Origin: Deltaproteobacteria bacterium
GTDB taxonomy: Bacteria > Myxococcota > Kuafuiibacteriia > Kuafuiibacteriales > Kuafuiibacteriaceae
Assembly (NCBI GenBank): GCA_016703535.1
Contig: JADJBV010000001.1
Location: 3,896,001-3,960,000 of the forward strand
Direction of reading: 5' to 3'
Length of the DNA stretch: 64,000 nt
This document shows, piece after piece, positions 1-10,423 of this stretch. The notes beneath the pieces are model-generated. The model saw only the letters and a list, made by a program, of their open reading frames with translations. It searched no databases and was not told the DNA's origin. The translations under genes and the position numbers were made by a program. Each line of letters opens with the position of its first letter. The stretch's first letter is position 1.

Positions 1-214
1 TCTCGTCGCCCTCCGGCGAACACGCCAGGTCCTCGCCATCGGCGCTGAACAGGTGGAGGTGATAGTCCAACCAGCCACACGCCTCCTGGATCGCCCGGTG
101 GAGATCGGCGAGAGTTGCGGTCCTCTGGATCAGGAACCGACGCCAGACCTTCGGCTCCACCTCGGCGAGCACGACCTCGACATCGAAGTACGACGGCATG
201 GCGCGTTTCAGCAT
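1..214 (-). CDS. pRiA4b ORF-3-like protein, N-terminal part (runs off left edge)
   Basis: Reading the minus strand from the ATG at 214 (or the ATG at 199) gives an open frame to the window edge. It contains VEPKVWRRFLIQ, TLADLHRAIQEACGW and DYHLHLF. These match the start of the plasmid pRiA4b ORF-3-like family, which has the pattern eP-x-VWRR, tLadLH-x-iQ, W-x-HLH-F. The molecular role of that family is not firmly established; members are often found near mobile DNA. The gene lies 69 bp downstream of the 521-residue protein on the same strand and may be co-transcribed with it. The C-terminal part is outside the window. Confidence 0.8.
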   Translation of the reverse strand, partial: MLKRAMPSYFDVEVVLAEVEPKVWRRFLIQRTATLADLHRAIQEACGWLDYHLHLFSADGEDLACSPEGDE

Positions 215-283
215 GAACCGCCGGCTCGATCAACCGGACGGGGGGGCGTGGTCTGGGATAGTCGATCCGATCAACCCGGTTGG

Positions 284-1849
284 TCATCGCGCCGGCAGGG
301 CCCGATCGATCTCGGCCCGGAGCGCCGGGAAGTAGCGATACGTCTCCCGGAGCGACGCCGCCCAGCGCGCCGCGTGACCGCTGGGGTCACACGCGACACA
401 GGTCGCGAGGAGCACCGCGGCCTGACCGTAGTGTTTTCGCCGCTTCGCCGCGGTCAGGCCAGCGATCCGGGCTTCAGCGGCCTTGGTCATCGCAGCCAAC
501 AACACCGGCCGCAACGCGGGGTCAGTGACCCGCCCGACACCGGCGAGCTCGAGGAGCGCCTCAACGGTCGGCGTGGCGAGATCCACCGCGGCAACGAACG
601 GCGGATCGACGTCGAAGCGCTGGGGCCACGGTCCTCCCCCGAGGAGCGCGGCGAAGAGTGGGAAGGCCAGGCGTCCCGGGTGCTCATCGTTCGACCAGCC
701 GAGCCCCGACGCGTCCGCCAGCAGCTCCGCCGCCGACTTGAGATCCTGAAGCAACACGTGGAGCAGCGCTCGTTGCCGCGCCGACCTGGGAGAGGCCGCG
801 AGCGCGTTCGTAGCCCGATCGATGAGCAAGGCCTTGTTGGCATGGACGCCCAGCCAACGGCGAAGACGCGGCAAGCTCGGGCTCCCGCGCCAGGCCCGCT
901 CGAGGTACCCGGGGAGGTCATCGTACCCAAGGTGCCGCGCCGCCACCGCCGCGCCATCGAGGAACTCCCCGCGCAGGTAGTCGGCGTCGGTGATCAGCTC
1001 GGCCGCCTCGCTGAAGGCCAGGAGGGCGGCCCGCCAGTCCTGCGCCTCGACCAGGCTCCGACACCACGCTCTCAGCGCTTCGGCGGACTTGGTCGCGCGC
1101 GCGATCTGGGCCAGACCATCTGCCCCTTCGAGCCGCTTGACGACCTCCGAGAGCCAGCGCTCCTCGTCAAACCTCCGGCCCCGGGGACGCTCTGCCGCCA
1201 GCCTCTGAGCGATCAGCCCCCGCCATCGCGGCAGAAAGCCGGCCAGGTCCGGGAGGGGCTCCAACGCCACCCGCTCGAGCTCCTGAAGGGGCTGGAAGAA
1301 GTTCCCGAGCCCGCACACGGGTTCAATGGCGGCGTGGACGGACTCGGCCCGCGCTTCGGCGGGAGCGGTCATGTACGCCGACACGGCGTATTGGGCGGCG
1401 CACTCCGCCACATTGACGCCCAGTACCTCGTCCACCAGTTCGTCCTGTCCGAGATAGATCTCGCCCCGGCTGATGGGTGGCAGCAGCGCCCCGAAGATGC
1501 GGTGGGCGGCTCGGTAGTCTCTCCGCAGAAAAGCCGAAGAGCCTTGGCCCAAATACTCGTCCACCTGGGATGGGCGAGCCTCACCGGCCCGCACGGCCAC
1601 CCTCACGAACGCGAGCACCTCGAAGACCTGGTCCTCGCTCAGCGCCGCCGGGGTGAAGCCTGCGCCGGCCCGGGCCGCCCGGGCGATGATCGCCCCAGCC
1701 ACCCGAGCCCGCGTTCGGTCATCCAACTCGAGCAGGACCTCGTGAACGACCTCACGCAACGCCTCGGTGGACAGGCCAAGGAGCGCGGCGTCGAGATCCG
1801 CGGGCGCTCCGACCCGGGTGGTGCCCGCTCCTCTGCGCGCCATCACCAA
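284..1849 (-). CDS. Large alpha-helical protein of unknown function
   Basis: A 521-residue open frame with strong Myxococcota-like codon use (GC at third positions). It is rich in Ala, Leu and Arg, with helical segments that could form TPR-like hairpins, for example around SAFLRRDYRAAHRIFGALLP and EAQDWRAALLAFSEAAELI. There is no signal peptide and no transmembrane segment, so it is probably cytoplasmic. The layout resembles proteins that sit next to SWIM-finger or pRiA4b-type genes, but I do not recognise a named family. The ATG at 1849 is the first start in frame. A long antisense frame on the plus strand is a codon-bias shadow. Confidence 0.7.
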   Translation of the reverse strand: MVMARRGAGTTRVGAPADLDAALLGLSTEALREVVHEVLLELDDRTRARVAGAIIARAARAGAGFTPAALSEDQVFEVLAFVRVAVRAGEARPSQVDEYLGQGSSAFLRRDYRAAHRIFGALLPPISRGEIYLGQDELVDEVLGVNVAECAAQYAVSAYMTAPAEARAESVHAAIEPVCGLGNFFQPLQELERVALEPLPDLAGFLPRWRGLIAQRLAAERPRGRRFDEERWLSEVVKRLEGADGLAQIARATKSAEALRAWCRSLVEAQDWRAALLAFSEAAELITDADYLRGEFLDGAAVAARHLGYDDLPGYLERAWRGSPSLPRLRRWLGVHANKALLIDRATNALAASPRSARQRALLHVLLQDLKSAAELLADASGLGWSNDEHPGRLAFPLFAALLGGGPWPQRFDVDPPFVAAVDLATPTVEALLELAGVGRVTDPALRPVLLAAMTKAAEARIAGLTAAKRRKHYGQAAVLLATCVACDPSGHAARWAASLRETYRYFPALRAEIDRALPAR

Positions 1850-1963
1850 TCACTCCTTGGCCGTCGGTTGGTTGAGCCCGTCGACGGCCCGCGCTCCATA
1901 CGCCGAAGGAGGCGCCCAGACTAGGCCGAAGGAGACGACGCTCGGTCGCGCTCGCGCCCGGAC

Positions 1964-1979
1964 CTGTGGAAGTCCACAG
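1964..1979. promoter_or_regulatory. 7-2-7 palindrome, putative operator
   Basis: CTGTGGA-AG-TCCACAG is a perfect inverted repeat with 7-bp arms and a 2-bp centre. It ends 47 bp before the ATG of the collagen-like lipoprotein gene at 2027. Related 7-2-7 sites occur at 19985, 21730, 24950, 29056 and 29102, all upstream of genes. The symmetry suggests a dimeric regulator; which one is unknown. Confidence 0.5.
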
Positions 1980-2026
1980 CTCACACCGCCGCGCTGTAGC
2001 GCTAACAGGCCGCTCGGAGGCCGACG

Positions 2027-2902
2027 ATGAAACTTTTGGAGAGCCCTTCTCTTGCTCTGGGCTTCGCGCTCGCACTGTGGGGCTGCAGCGGGCCCCAGGG
2101 CACCCCGGGAGCAGGGGGCCCCAGCGGCCAAGCCGGGCCCACGGGTCCGACTGGAGCCACCGGCCCTGCGGGAGTCCAGGGCAATGACGGGATCTCGCCC
2201 GACCTAGAGCCTATCGAGGCTCGGGTCGCGGCGATCGAGGCCCAGGACTTGGGCGCTCAACTTCAGACCGCTCTCGGGCGGCTGGATGCGCTCGAGCGGC
2301 GCACGACCGCCTGGCGCGTGATCGCTCGAACGGCGGGGCCCGGAGACATCAACCTCGGAGACGCCGCGATCCCGGCGAACAACCCACGCAGCTTGGACCA
2401 CGGATCTATCGGCCTGACCGTAGGCCCGCGGACCAGCGCAGGCGCCAACGTCAGGATCCTCTGTGATGGAGAGATCCCCACGGGAACGACCTGCTCGACC
2501 ACCAACGAGAGGATCGGCCTCGCCTTCGAGGTGCCCCAGGCCGGCCTCTACCGAGTTTGCGTCGACTACACGCTCTTCCAACTCATGAACGGAACGGGAT
2601 CCGCGATGGATACCTATCTGCTCCTCGCCGAACTCGACCCTCGCTCTGGCGTGACCCTCGCGCTCGGTGAGACCGAACTTCACCACCGGGTCGAGAACCG
2701 CGGCAACGTCAATCAGGACATCTGGCAGTCCCAGCAAGTGAACCCCACCAAGCTCTGCGACTACTTCGAGTGGACCGCGCCCGGGGAACGGGCGGTCGCC
2801 CTGATGTACTACAACCGCCCAATCAGCACGGCTCCCAATGGAACCAACAACTACCTGGAGAATAGTGGGACCGGGTGGGCCATTGAGCGGGTGCTCGAAT
2901 AG
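2027..2902 (+). CDS. Collagen-like lipoprotein with short coiled coil and C-terminal beta-rich domain
   Basis: A signal peptide MKLLESPSLALGFALALWGC ends in a lipobox-type Cys. About 12 uninterrupted Gly-X-Y triplets follow, starting CSGPQGTPG. Then come a short heptad-like segment (residues about 62-88) and a domain of about 200 residues that looks beta-rich, perhaps TNF/C1q-like in logic (trimerising stalk plus head), though no family is certain. The protein is predicted to be anchored to an outer or inner membrane leaflet. GGAGG lies about 8 bp before the ATG. It shares the CSGPxG stalk design with the products at 20196, 20964, 27812 and 29155 in this window. The palindrome at 1964 is its likely control site. 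Confidence 0.8.
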   Translation: MKLLESPSLALGFALALWGCSGPQGTPGAGGPSGQAGPTGPTGATGPAGVQGNDGISPDLEPIEARVAAIEAQDLGAQLQTALGRLDALERRTTAWRVIARTAGPGDINLGDAAIPANNPRSLDHGSIGLTVGPRTSAGANVRILCDGEIPTGTTCSTTNERIGLAFEVPQAGLYRVCVDYTLFQLMNGTGSAMDTYLLLAELDPRSGVTLALGETELHHRVENRGNVNQDIWQSQQVNPTKLCDYFEWTAPGERAVALMYYNRPISTAPNGTNNYLENSGTGWAIERVLE

Positions 2903-2973
2903 GTTCGGGCTACCGGCGGCTAGCCTCCCGGGCTCCCCTGACACCAACTCGGGATTGGGCTATTCAGGACGTC

Positions 2974-4478
<1,505 letters not shown>

Positions 4479-4482
<4 letters not shown>

Positions 4483-5861
4483 CGCGGAACGAACGCCCAC
4501 CTCACGCGCCCTGGTGTCGGGGGCCGCGCCGCAACGGATCGTCCTGCCTGCTGGCCCTTACGGGCCTACTCTTCACGCTGCTGCCCGCTCGGGCCTGGGC
4601 GGACCCAGCGATCGAAGCGAAGCTCCGCTTCGAGTTGGGCGTCAGCCTGATCCAACAGGCTGAATCACTTCGCACCCGGGGCCGGGTGGTCGAGCAGAGA
4701 CAAAGGCTGGAGGCGGCCCTCGGCGAGTTTCTCACCTCGGACCGCCTCTCCCCCAACCCCAGCGTCAAGTTGAACATCGGGCTCTGCCTCGAGGCGCTCG
4801 GGCGAGAGGACGACGCCTATTCCGTCTTCGCAGAGCTCCAGACCGTCGCCCAAGAGCCGAGGGATCGCCACGACGCCGCCCAAGGTCTGGCGAGAGTCTT
4901 GCCCAAGGTCGCCCGGCTGTCGGTTCACACCACGCCCCCTGGCGCCGCCCTCTTCCTCGATCGGAAGAACCTCGGCCAGTTCGGCTCAACCCCGCGGACC
5001 CTGGCCGCACCGCCAGGGCCCCACCGGGTGATCGTGGAGCTCCCGGGATTTCAGGTGGGAACCGCGACGGTGGTGCTGGTCGCTGGCGAAGCCGTGGACC
5101 TCGACCTCTCGCTTCAACCGCAGCAGGGCGAGGTTCGTATTCAGTCCACGCCGGCCGGTGCCAGCGCTCGCCTCCAAACGCCGGACGGGCCATTGCTGGG
5201 CGCCACCCCCCTCAGTGCCCACCTCCCCATCGGCCGTTACCGGATCTGGCTGGCCCACCCCGGCTTCCTCTCGGCGCGAGAAGACGTGGACGTCGACCCG
5301 ATCCGCCCCTCGGTCATTGACGTTCCGCTCAGCCCCGCCCCTCCGCCCAAGGCCCGCGCCCGCGTGCTCAGCAACGTCGCCGATGCCCTCGTACGGGTCG
5401 ACGGCCAGGACGCAGGCTTCACGCCGATCGTCTTCGAGACCCAGGCCGGCAAGCACCGGATCGAAGTGCTGAAGACTGGGCATCAACCCTGGAAGTCCGA
5501 GATCGAACTGGGCTCCGGTGAGTTCCTGGGCCTGGAGGTCACCCTCGAGCCCGTCGCAGAAGCCACGGTGACCCGGCCCTGGCCCTGGGTCGTGCTCAGC
5601 GTGGCCGGCGCCGGAGCGATCGCGGGCGGGGTCTTTGGAGCGAGAGCCCTGGTGTTGGCCAACGACTACGAGGCAGCTCCTACGCGAGCCACCTACGAGG
5701 ATGGTCGGACCTCCTCCCTCGTGGCTGACTCTCTGTTGATCGGGAGTTCGGTGGTGGGGGTCATCGGGCTGGGGCTTTTGGTCTTCGACGATCCACCCAA
5801 GTCACAAGCGTCCCGGGCGATGGTGGATCGGCGCCCGGACGGCAAAGGGACAGACCGATGA
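4479..5861 (+). CDS. Secreted TPR/PEGA-repeat protein with two C-terminal membrane segments
   Basis: The start is taken as the ATG at 4479, which overlaps the kinase stop as ATGA; an in-frame ATG 99 bp upstream lies inside the kinase gene. A signal peptide ends around PARAWA. A TPR-like region follows (residues about 45-140), then three PEGA-type repeats (VHTTPPGAALFLDRKNLG, IQSTPAGASARL, VRVDGQDAGFTPI). Two hydrophobic helices lie near the end, separated by a short loop. Length is 460 residues. The same TPR-PEGA-TM-TM layout recurs in the gene at 22703 beside the second kinase. It is probably an envelope partner of the upstream kinase; the exact role is unknown. Confidence 0.8.
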
Positions 5862-7699
5862 GGCCATTCGTCCTCCTGCTCCCACTCTTCGGATGCGGGT
5901 TATTGGTCGACTTCGATGAAGCCGCGATCCGCACCGCACCCGAGATCTGCACGAACGGCGTCGACGACAACGAAGACGGTCGAACCGACTGCGCCGATCC
6001 GGAATGCACGGGCGCCGCGCCGTGCCTGGAGGTCACCGCAGAGTCGTGTGCCGACGGAGCCGACAACGACCTGGACGGGCGAGTCGATTGCGCTGACCCG
6101 GAGTGTACCGCCCGGCTGAACTGCTTGCCCGGCGCCACCTGGGTCCGAGATCCCCAGTGCCCCGGGACTCCTCAGTTCACGGTGGTCAGCGACTTTCGCG
6201 GCGCGGTGCCGCCATCTGACACCTGGGATCAGGGTGGAGACGAGGGTGCCCAGCCTGAGGTGACTGCGATGGGACTCAACCTCGCCACCATTCCAAGGCG
6301 GTTTTCGTTCATCCGTACTCGGGGCCTGTTCGAACTCAGCGCTTCGGCGTTCACCTTCGCCGAACTCGATCTCGAAGCGATCGGCCACGGCGAACAACAG
6401 GGCGCGAGTAGCCTAAGGCTCCGCTTGTTGGCGGAGGCCGCGTCCATTCCGGAGGTCGAGATCGAGCTGGAGTGGACTCGCCGAGGCGCCCTGGCGCCTT
6501 CGGGGACGGACGCTACCCTCCGATTGAAGTGCCGCTATCGAGCCCGGCCCGGGAGCGAGACCATGCTGGAGGTGGACAGCGCGTCCCCGGCACGCCTCGC
6601 TGTGGAGCTGCTCCCCGCCGAGGCGGTGATTGCTGTGTTCAATCGAAGCTCCGGCGCCGAAATCTGCCGGACCACGCCCGTCGATCCCGCCGCCACCTCG
6701 GTCAAACTTGAGCTCGCCGGATGGCGCGGTTCGGTCGACGATCCGCCAATGATCCTATCCAGGCTCGTGCTCCGCTCTCAGAGCCGACCCGCCGCTTGTG
6801 CTTCGGTTCGAGAGCCGATCCTGGCGCCTGGCTTTTGCCGGGTCGACCCGAACCTGACATGGGAGTCCACCCCTAGCCCTATCTTCTGGGAGGCGAAAGG
6901 AGCAGTTCACCTCCTCGCGGCGTCCGAACGATCCGAACCCGAGGGTCCGGTGCTCCGTCTAAAGTCAATGTCATCCAAGCAGGGGCGGCGTGATTGGCGG
7001 CCGTCGAGCCTGAGCACCGATGGCCTTCAGAGCCCACGTGCGGTGGTCGAGGCTCCTGACGGACAGACCACCCTCGCGTGGGCGCTCTGTAGCGCCTGCT
7101 TCGGCGGACTTTCTCTCTATGCTCTGCAGGGAGATACTTGGCTCGAAGCTGTCGAGCCCGTTCGCCTTGACCGAGCGAATCCGCCGCCCTCCTTCCCTGG
7201 CGCGGTCCGTTGGCATGGCGACCACTTCCGTGCCCACTTCAGCCGGATCGGACGCGACGGCATCATGGAGGTGGCGATCGCCGAGTCCGCGGACGGCCTG
7301 AGCTGGTCTTCTTTCGCCGGCCCGGCGTTGGCCGCCTCAGGGCCGGTCCAGTGGGACTCGGGAGGCGTAGGATTCGGTGTGGCAACCCTGGCCACCGACG
7401 AGTACCTGTGGCTGGCCTATGGCGGCAAAGTGGAGGGGGGGCGAACGGCGATCGGCCTCGCCTACTCCTCGGACGGCCGGTTCTTTGTTCCGCTCCCAAG
7501 CAACCCGGTCTTCGTTGGCGTCGACGCCGGGTTTGATGATGGGGGCGTGGTTCCGCTCCTGCTCCGGGGCAGCGACCGCACCCTTGAGCTCTACTATCAA
7601 GGGCAGTCGAGCCAAGGACCACCCAATTGCCTGACCGGTGCCGCGACCGACGTCGGTGCGGGCATCGGCGTCGCAGTGCTGGAAGGAGCTCCGCAATGA
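5858..7699 (+). CDS. Putative lipoprotein with DGxxDCADPEC repeats and beta-propeller-like C-terminus
   Basis: The start overlaps the previous stop as ATGA. A short signal MRPFVLLLPLFGC gives a lipobox Cys at about residue 13. Residues 30-90 hold two copies of an NGVDDNEDGRTDCADPEC type motif, a Cys/Asp-rich module common in secreted myxobacterial proteins and likely to bind calcium. The middle part is beta-rich. The last 300 residues resemble glycosidase-type (GH43/GH32-like) propellers, with SADGLSW and AYSSDGRFF repeats, but catalytic residues cannot be assigned. The family is not recognised beyond this. Third gene of the kinase operon. Confidence 0.7.
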   Translation: MRPFVLLLPLFGCGLLVDFDEAAIRTAPEICTNGVDDNEDGRTDCADPECTGAAPCLEVTAESCADGADNDLDGRVDCADPECTARLNCLPGATWVRDPQCPGTPQFTVVSDFRGAVPPSDTWDQGGDEGAQPEVTAMGLNLATIPRRFSFIRTRGLFELSASAFTFAELDLEAIGHGEQQGASSLRLRLLAEAASIPEVEIELEWTRRGALAPSGTDATLRLKCRYRARPGSETMLEVDSASPARLAVELLPAEAVIAVFNRSSGAEICRTTPVDPAATSVKLELAGWRGSVDDPPMILSRLVLRSQSRPAACASVREPILAPGFCRVDPNLTWESTPSPIFWEAKGAVHLLAASERSEPEGPVLRLKSMSSKQGRRDWRPSSLSTDGLQSPRAVVEAPDGQTTLAWALCSACFGGLSLYALQGDTWLEAVEPVRLDRANPPPSFPGAVRWHGDHFRAHFSRIGRDGIMEVAIAESADGLSWSSFAGPALAASGPVQWDSGGVGFGVATLATDEYLWLAYGGKVEGGRTAIGLAYSSDGRFFVPLPSNPVFVGVDAGFDDGGVVPLLLRGSDRTLELYYQGQSSQGPPNCLTGAATDVGAGIGVAVLEGAPQ

Positions 7700-9210
7700 T
7701 CAAGGTTCGCTACTGTGTAGTCTCGGTCTTGGCAGCCTGCAGCGCGACCGAGGTGACAGTCCTCGAGCAGGATGGCGGATCCAGCGTCGACGCGACGTGG
7801 TCGCTCCCCGAACTACGGGCCTCGACGGGCACCCCGCCGGTCCTGGCCCAAATCGGTCCGGAAGGCGGCGCCTTCACCTCGTCGGACGGGCGCTTTGAGG
7901 TCATCGTCCCTGCCGGCACCTTTGACCAACTCCGCACCTTGAGCATCGAAGAGGCGAGCACGGCGACCGCAGTGGCCGCCCGGGTGTATCGGGTCGGCCC
8001 CGACCTCCCGCTCCTGGGCCCCGTCCTTCTGAAGTATCGCCCGCGCGAACAGGAGTGGGCCCCATCCCCCATCGCCGCGAGGCTGCAGACTCGGACCGGG
8101 ACCACCTGGACCCACCTCCCTTGGGTAGGCCATCTCGACCGCGCTGCGATCGTAGCCGCCGCCAACAGGCTGGGCGACTTCGCCCTGGCCGATGCTTCGT
8201 GCACCGGGCTGGAAGAGGGAGAGGCCAACTGCAGCACCTCTCGAGTCGATCGGTGTGTCCTCGACCTCGACACCCGGAACGGGGACTTCTGCGGCATTCC
8301 GTGCAGCTCGGATCTGGAGTGTCCACGCCCAAGCTACTGCCAAAATGGCGGCTGCTTCCTGAGGCCATGCAGCAGCGACGTTCTCTGCGTGCGAGAGGAG
8401 GAACGGTGCTTCGGAGCGCCCCAGGCCGGTGTTTGCCTCCCCGATTGCGAGGGACGCGCTTGCCTTCCTGCAGCTTGTCGGAGTGATGCAGACTGCCAAG
8501 AGGGAGAGATCTGTACCTCCGAGACCGAGGGCACCGGCGGCCGGTGCATCGCTGAAGACGCGGGCTGCAGTTCACGGTATCGAAGCTGCCCGGTCCGGGT
8601 CTGGAGAATGGACGAGGGCTTTAGCCGGCACCGGAACCAGGAAGCGGGAGCCCTTTGGCTCTACGGCTCGCGACCCGAGCGCGAGCAAGTCTCCCTGAGC
8701 CCGTTCCAGCTGCCCCGACCCTTTCCAAGCACCAACGTATGGCGATGGGTTAACACCGGTGACTTCCCCGCGGTTGGAAAGAACGTCGGCCCGGAGGATC
8801 AGCACCTCGGGCTGGACCTCTACCCAGCGGTGGGCGATTTGATTCTCGCCGCAAGGACGGAGATCGAGCGCATCGAGCATCCAGTTGTTCGTTGGAGCGT
8901 TCCCTATTCGGGTCACTACGCATTGAGTGGACGCGTTCGGATTACTCGCCCCAGGGGCACCGACGAACTCCCTCTTTTGTACACCGCGCGGATCACCATG
9001 CCTCGGCAAGGCGTCGCCCATCCCATGACGAATGAAATGCTGGTTGGCACGACCATCGAACATACCTACGATTTCCGTACGACCGACCGGGCTCCCGAGG
9101 GTCTCTCTTCGGGAGAAGTGATCGACTTCTGGATTGAACTCGGACTGGAGGCCAACGAGTACCTGGGCAAAGCGGGATGGACTGGCCGCATCACCTACCT
9201 TGGTCCTTAG
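7696..9210 (+). CDS. Putative Cys-rich lipoprotein with ZU5-like segment
   Basis: The chosen ATG at 7696 overlaps the previous stop (ATGA); an earlier in-frame start would lie inside that gene. The signal peptide MIKVRYCVVSVLAAC has a lipobox. Residues about 45-90 read GPEGGAFTSSDGRFEVIVPA, a ZU5-like pattern found in many myxobacterial surface lipoproteins. A central Cys-rich section (about 175-290) repeats C-x-S/D-D-x-x-C-x4-YC-x-N-G-C units, typical of the EGF/TIL-like modules of this phylum. The C-terminal 200 residues are beta-rich and unassigned. Last gene of the kinase operon and convergent with the gene at 9226. Confidence 0.7.
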   Translation: MIKVRYCVVSVLAACSATEVTVLEQDGGSSVDATWSLPELRASTGTPPVLAQIGPEGGAFTSSDGRFEVIVPAGTFDQLRTLSIEEASTATAVAARVYRVGPDLPLLGPVLLKYRPREQEWAPSPIAARLQTRTGTTWTHLPWVGHLDRAAIVAAANRLGDFALADASCTGLEEGEANCSTSRVDRCVLDLDTRNGDFCGIPCSSDLECPRPSYCQNGGCFLRPCSSDVLCVREEERCFGAPQAGVCLPDCEGRACLPAACRSDADCQEGEICTSETEGTGGRCIAEDAGCSSRYRSCPVRVWRMDEGFSRHRNQEAGALWLYGSRPEREQVSLSPFQLPRPFPSTNVWRWVNTGDFPAVGKNVGPEDQHLGLDLYPAVGDLILAARTEIERIEHPVVRWSVPYSGHYALSGRVRITRPRGTDELPLLYTARITMPRQGVAHPMTNEMLVGTTIEHTYDFRTTDRAPEGLSSGEVIDFWIELGLEANEYLGKAGWTGRITYLGP

Positions 9211-9225
9211 CGCCCAAACGGCTGA

Positions 9226-10347
9226 CTACCGGCAAACGGAAGCCGTTGTCACCGCTGGTAGTACGCGGAGACAAGCGTACTCGGGGCGGCACTCCGCATC
9301 AGCCGCGCATGGCCGGGCGCAATGTTCGTCGCCGCTGTCCGGCTGGCCGGGTGTCGGGTCGTTGCAGGCCATGAGAATGGGACAGGATCCCCGGCTCGGG
9401 CAGATGTACGGCCCGCAATTGCGGGTGAAGCCACAGCCGAGCGTCGTACAATAGCCACCTGGATAGTCTGCCCCAGTAAGGCACTGCCACGGAGCAGGCC
9501 CGCAGTCCCGATCGTTCGAACAGGGCGCCCCGAAGCCGGGATGTACGAAGGCCGGTCTGCACACCCCGCCCTGGCAGCTGTAGTTCTCGCGGCAGTCATC
9601 GTCGATCGTGCAGCCAGGGACACAAATCGGTCCGTCGTTTCCGTTGCGGCAGGTCCCGCCGCCGACGGGAAGACAGGTCGTGTCGTCACCTTCGACGCAG
9701 CCAAAGCCGATGCAGGCGCCGCCTGGGAAGTTCGCGAAGTCGTTGATGCACACCGAATTAATGTTGCAGTCACCGAAGTTCCGGCATGAGTCGCCTGGGC
9801 TGGCGGTTGCCGTCCCCACGAAGCACACGGGTTGACCGGCTGATGTGTATCCGGAGACGAAGTCGTTGCACACGTGCCTGGGATTCGCGCAGGTGCGACC
9901 GGGACCACAGGGCAACAAGCAGAACCGGCTCCCCAACTCGGTGGTCGACGAACAAACCCCTTCACCGCAGTCCGTGTCTGAGTTGCAGACGCTCGTGCAA
10001 TAGCCGTAGCTGCTAAAGTTCCAGTTCAGGGTCGATTGCAGACAAAGGCCGCTCCGAGGGCAATCGAAGTCGTCGCGGCAAGGATCTCCAATTCCTCGCA
10101 ACACCACTCCGCTGTCCGACGGTCCACCGTCGACGGCCGCGTCGGCGGCACCGAGGTCCTCCGGGGCGCCCACGTCTGCGGCATCAGCACTGCCTCGGTC
10201 CGTGCCCCCGGTGTCGGCCAACTCACCACCTGAGTCCGTCGGTTGGCCGGCATCCGGAGGGATCGACGGCAAGTCCCCCTTTTGGCCACACCCCAACCAT
10301 GCCGCAACACAGGCAACTCCCAGCAGCGACCTCACGAATCGCGTCAT
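9226..10347 (-). CDS. Cys-rich multi-module lipoprotein
   Basis: The start is placed at the ATG at 10347, giving the signal MTRFVRSLLGVACVAAWLGC with a clear lipobox; the frame opens 57 bp earlier but that extension would spoil the signal peptide. An Asp/Gly/Ala-rich linker (about residues 25-80) follows. Then there are at least five repeats of the type DPCRDDFDCPRSGLCL, CNSDTDCGEGVC, CTIDDDCRENYSC and C...DRDCGPAPWQC. Such disulfide-rich modules decorate the cell surface in Myxococcota. The function is unknown. It is divergent from the FHA activator gene with about 75 bp between starts, so regulation may be shared. Confidence 0.75.
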   Translation of the reverse strand: MTRFVRSLLGVACVAAWLGCGQKGDLPSIPPDAGQPTDSGGELADTGGTDRGSADAADVGAPEDLGAADAAVDGGPSDSGVVLRGIGDPCRDDFDCPRSGLCLQSTLNWNFSSYGYCTSVCNSDTDCGEGVCSSTTELGSRFCLLPCGPGRTCANPRHVCNDFVSGYTSAGQPVCFVGTATASPGDSCRNFGDCNINSVCINDFANFPGGACIGFGCVEGDDTTCLPVGGGTCRNGNDGPICVPGCTIDDDCRENYSCQGGVCRPAFVHPGFGAPCSNDRDCGPAPWQCLTGADYPGGYCTTLGCGFTRNCGPYICPSRGSCPILMACNDPTPGQPDSGDEHCARPCAADAECRPEYACLRVLPAVTTASVCR

Positions 10348-10423
10348 ATTCAAGCAGACTGCCCGGGCTTCCGCCTCGCCGCAACGCCTTGAGACCCGGA
10401 CCATCCACCAGTAAGAAGGATCC

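Noticed and set aside
53..1924. Long plus-strand open frame opposite the 521-residue gene
   Set aside because: It is Arg/Pro/Gly-rich with no domain and exactly mirrors the codon bias of the minus-strand gene, so it is a shadow. Similar shadows opposite the bEBP (10982-12175, minus) and mcrB (54053-55378, minus) were dropped.
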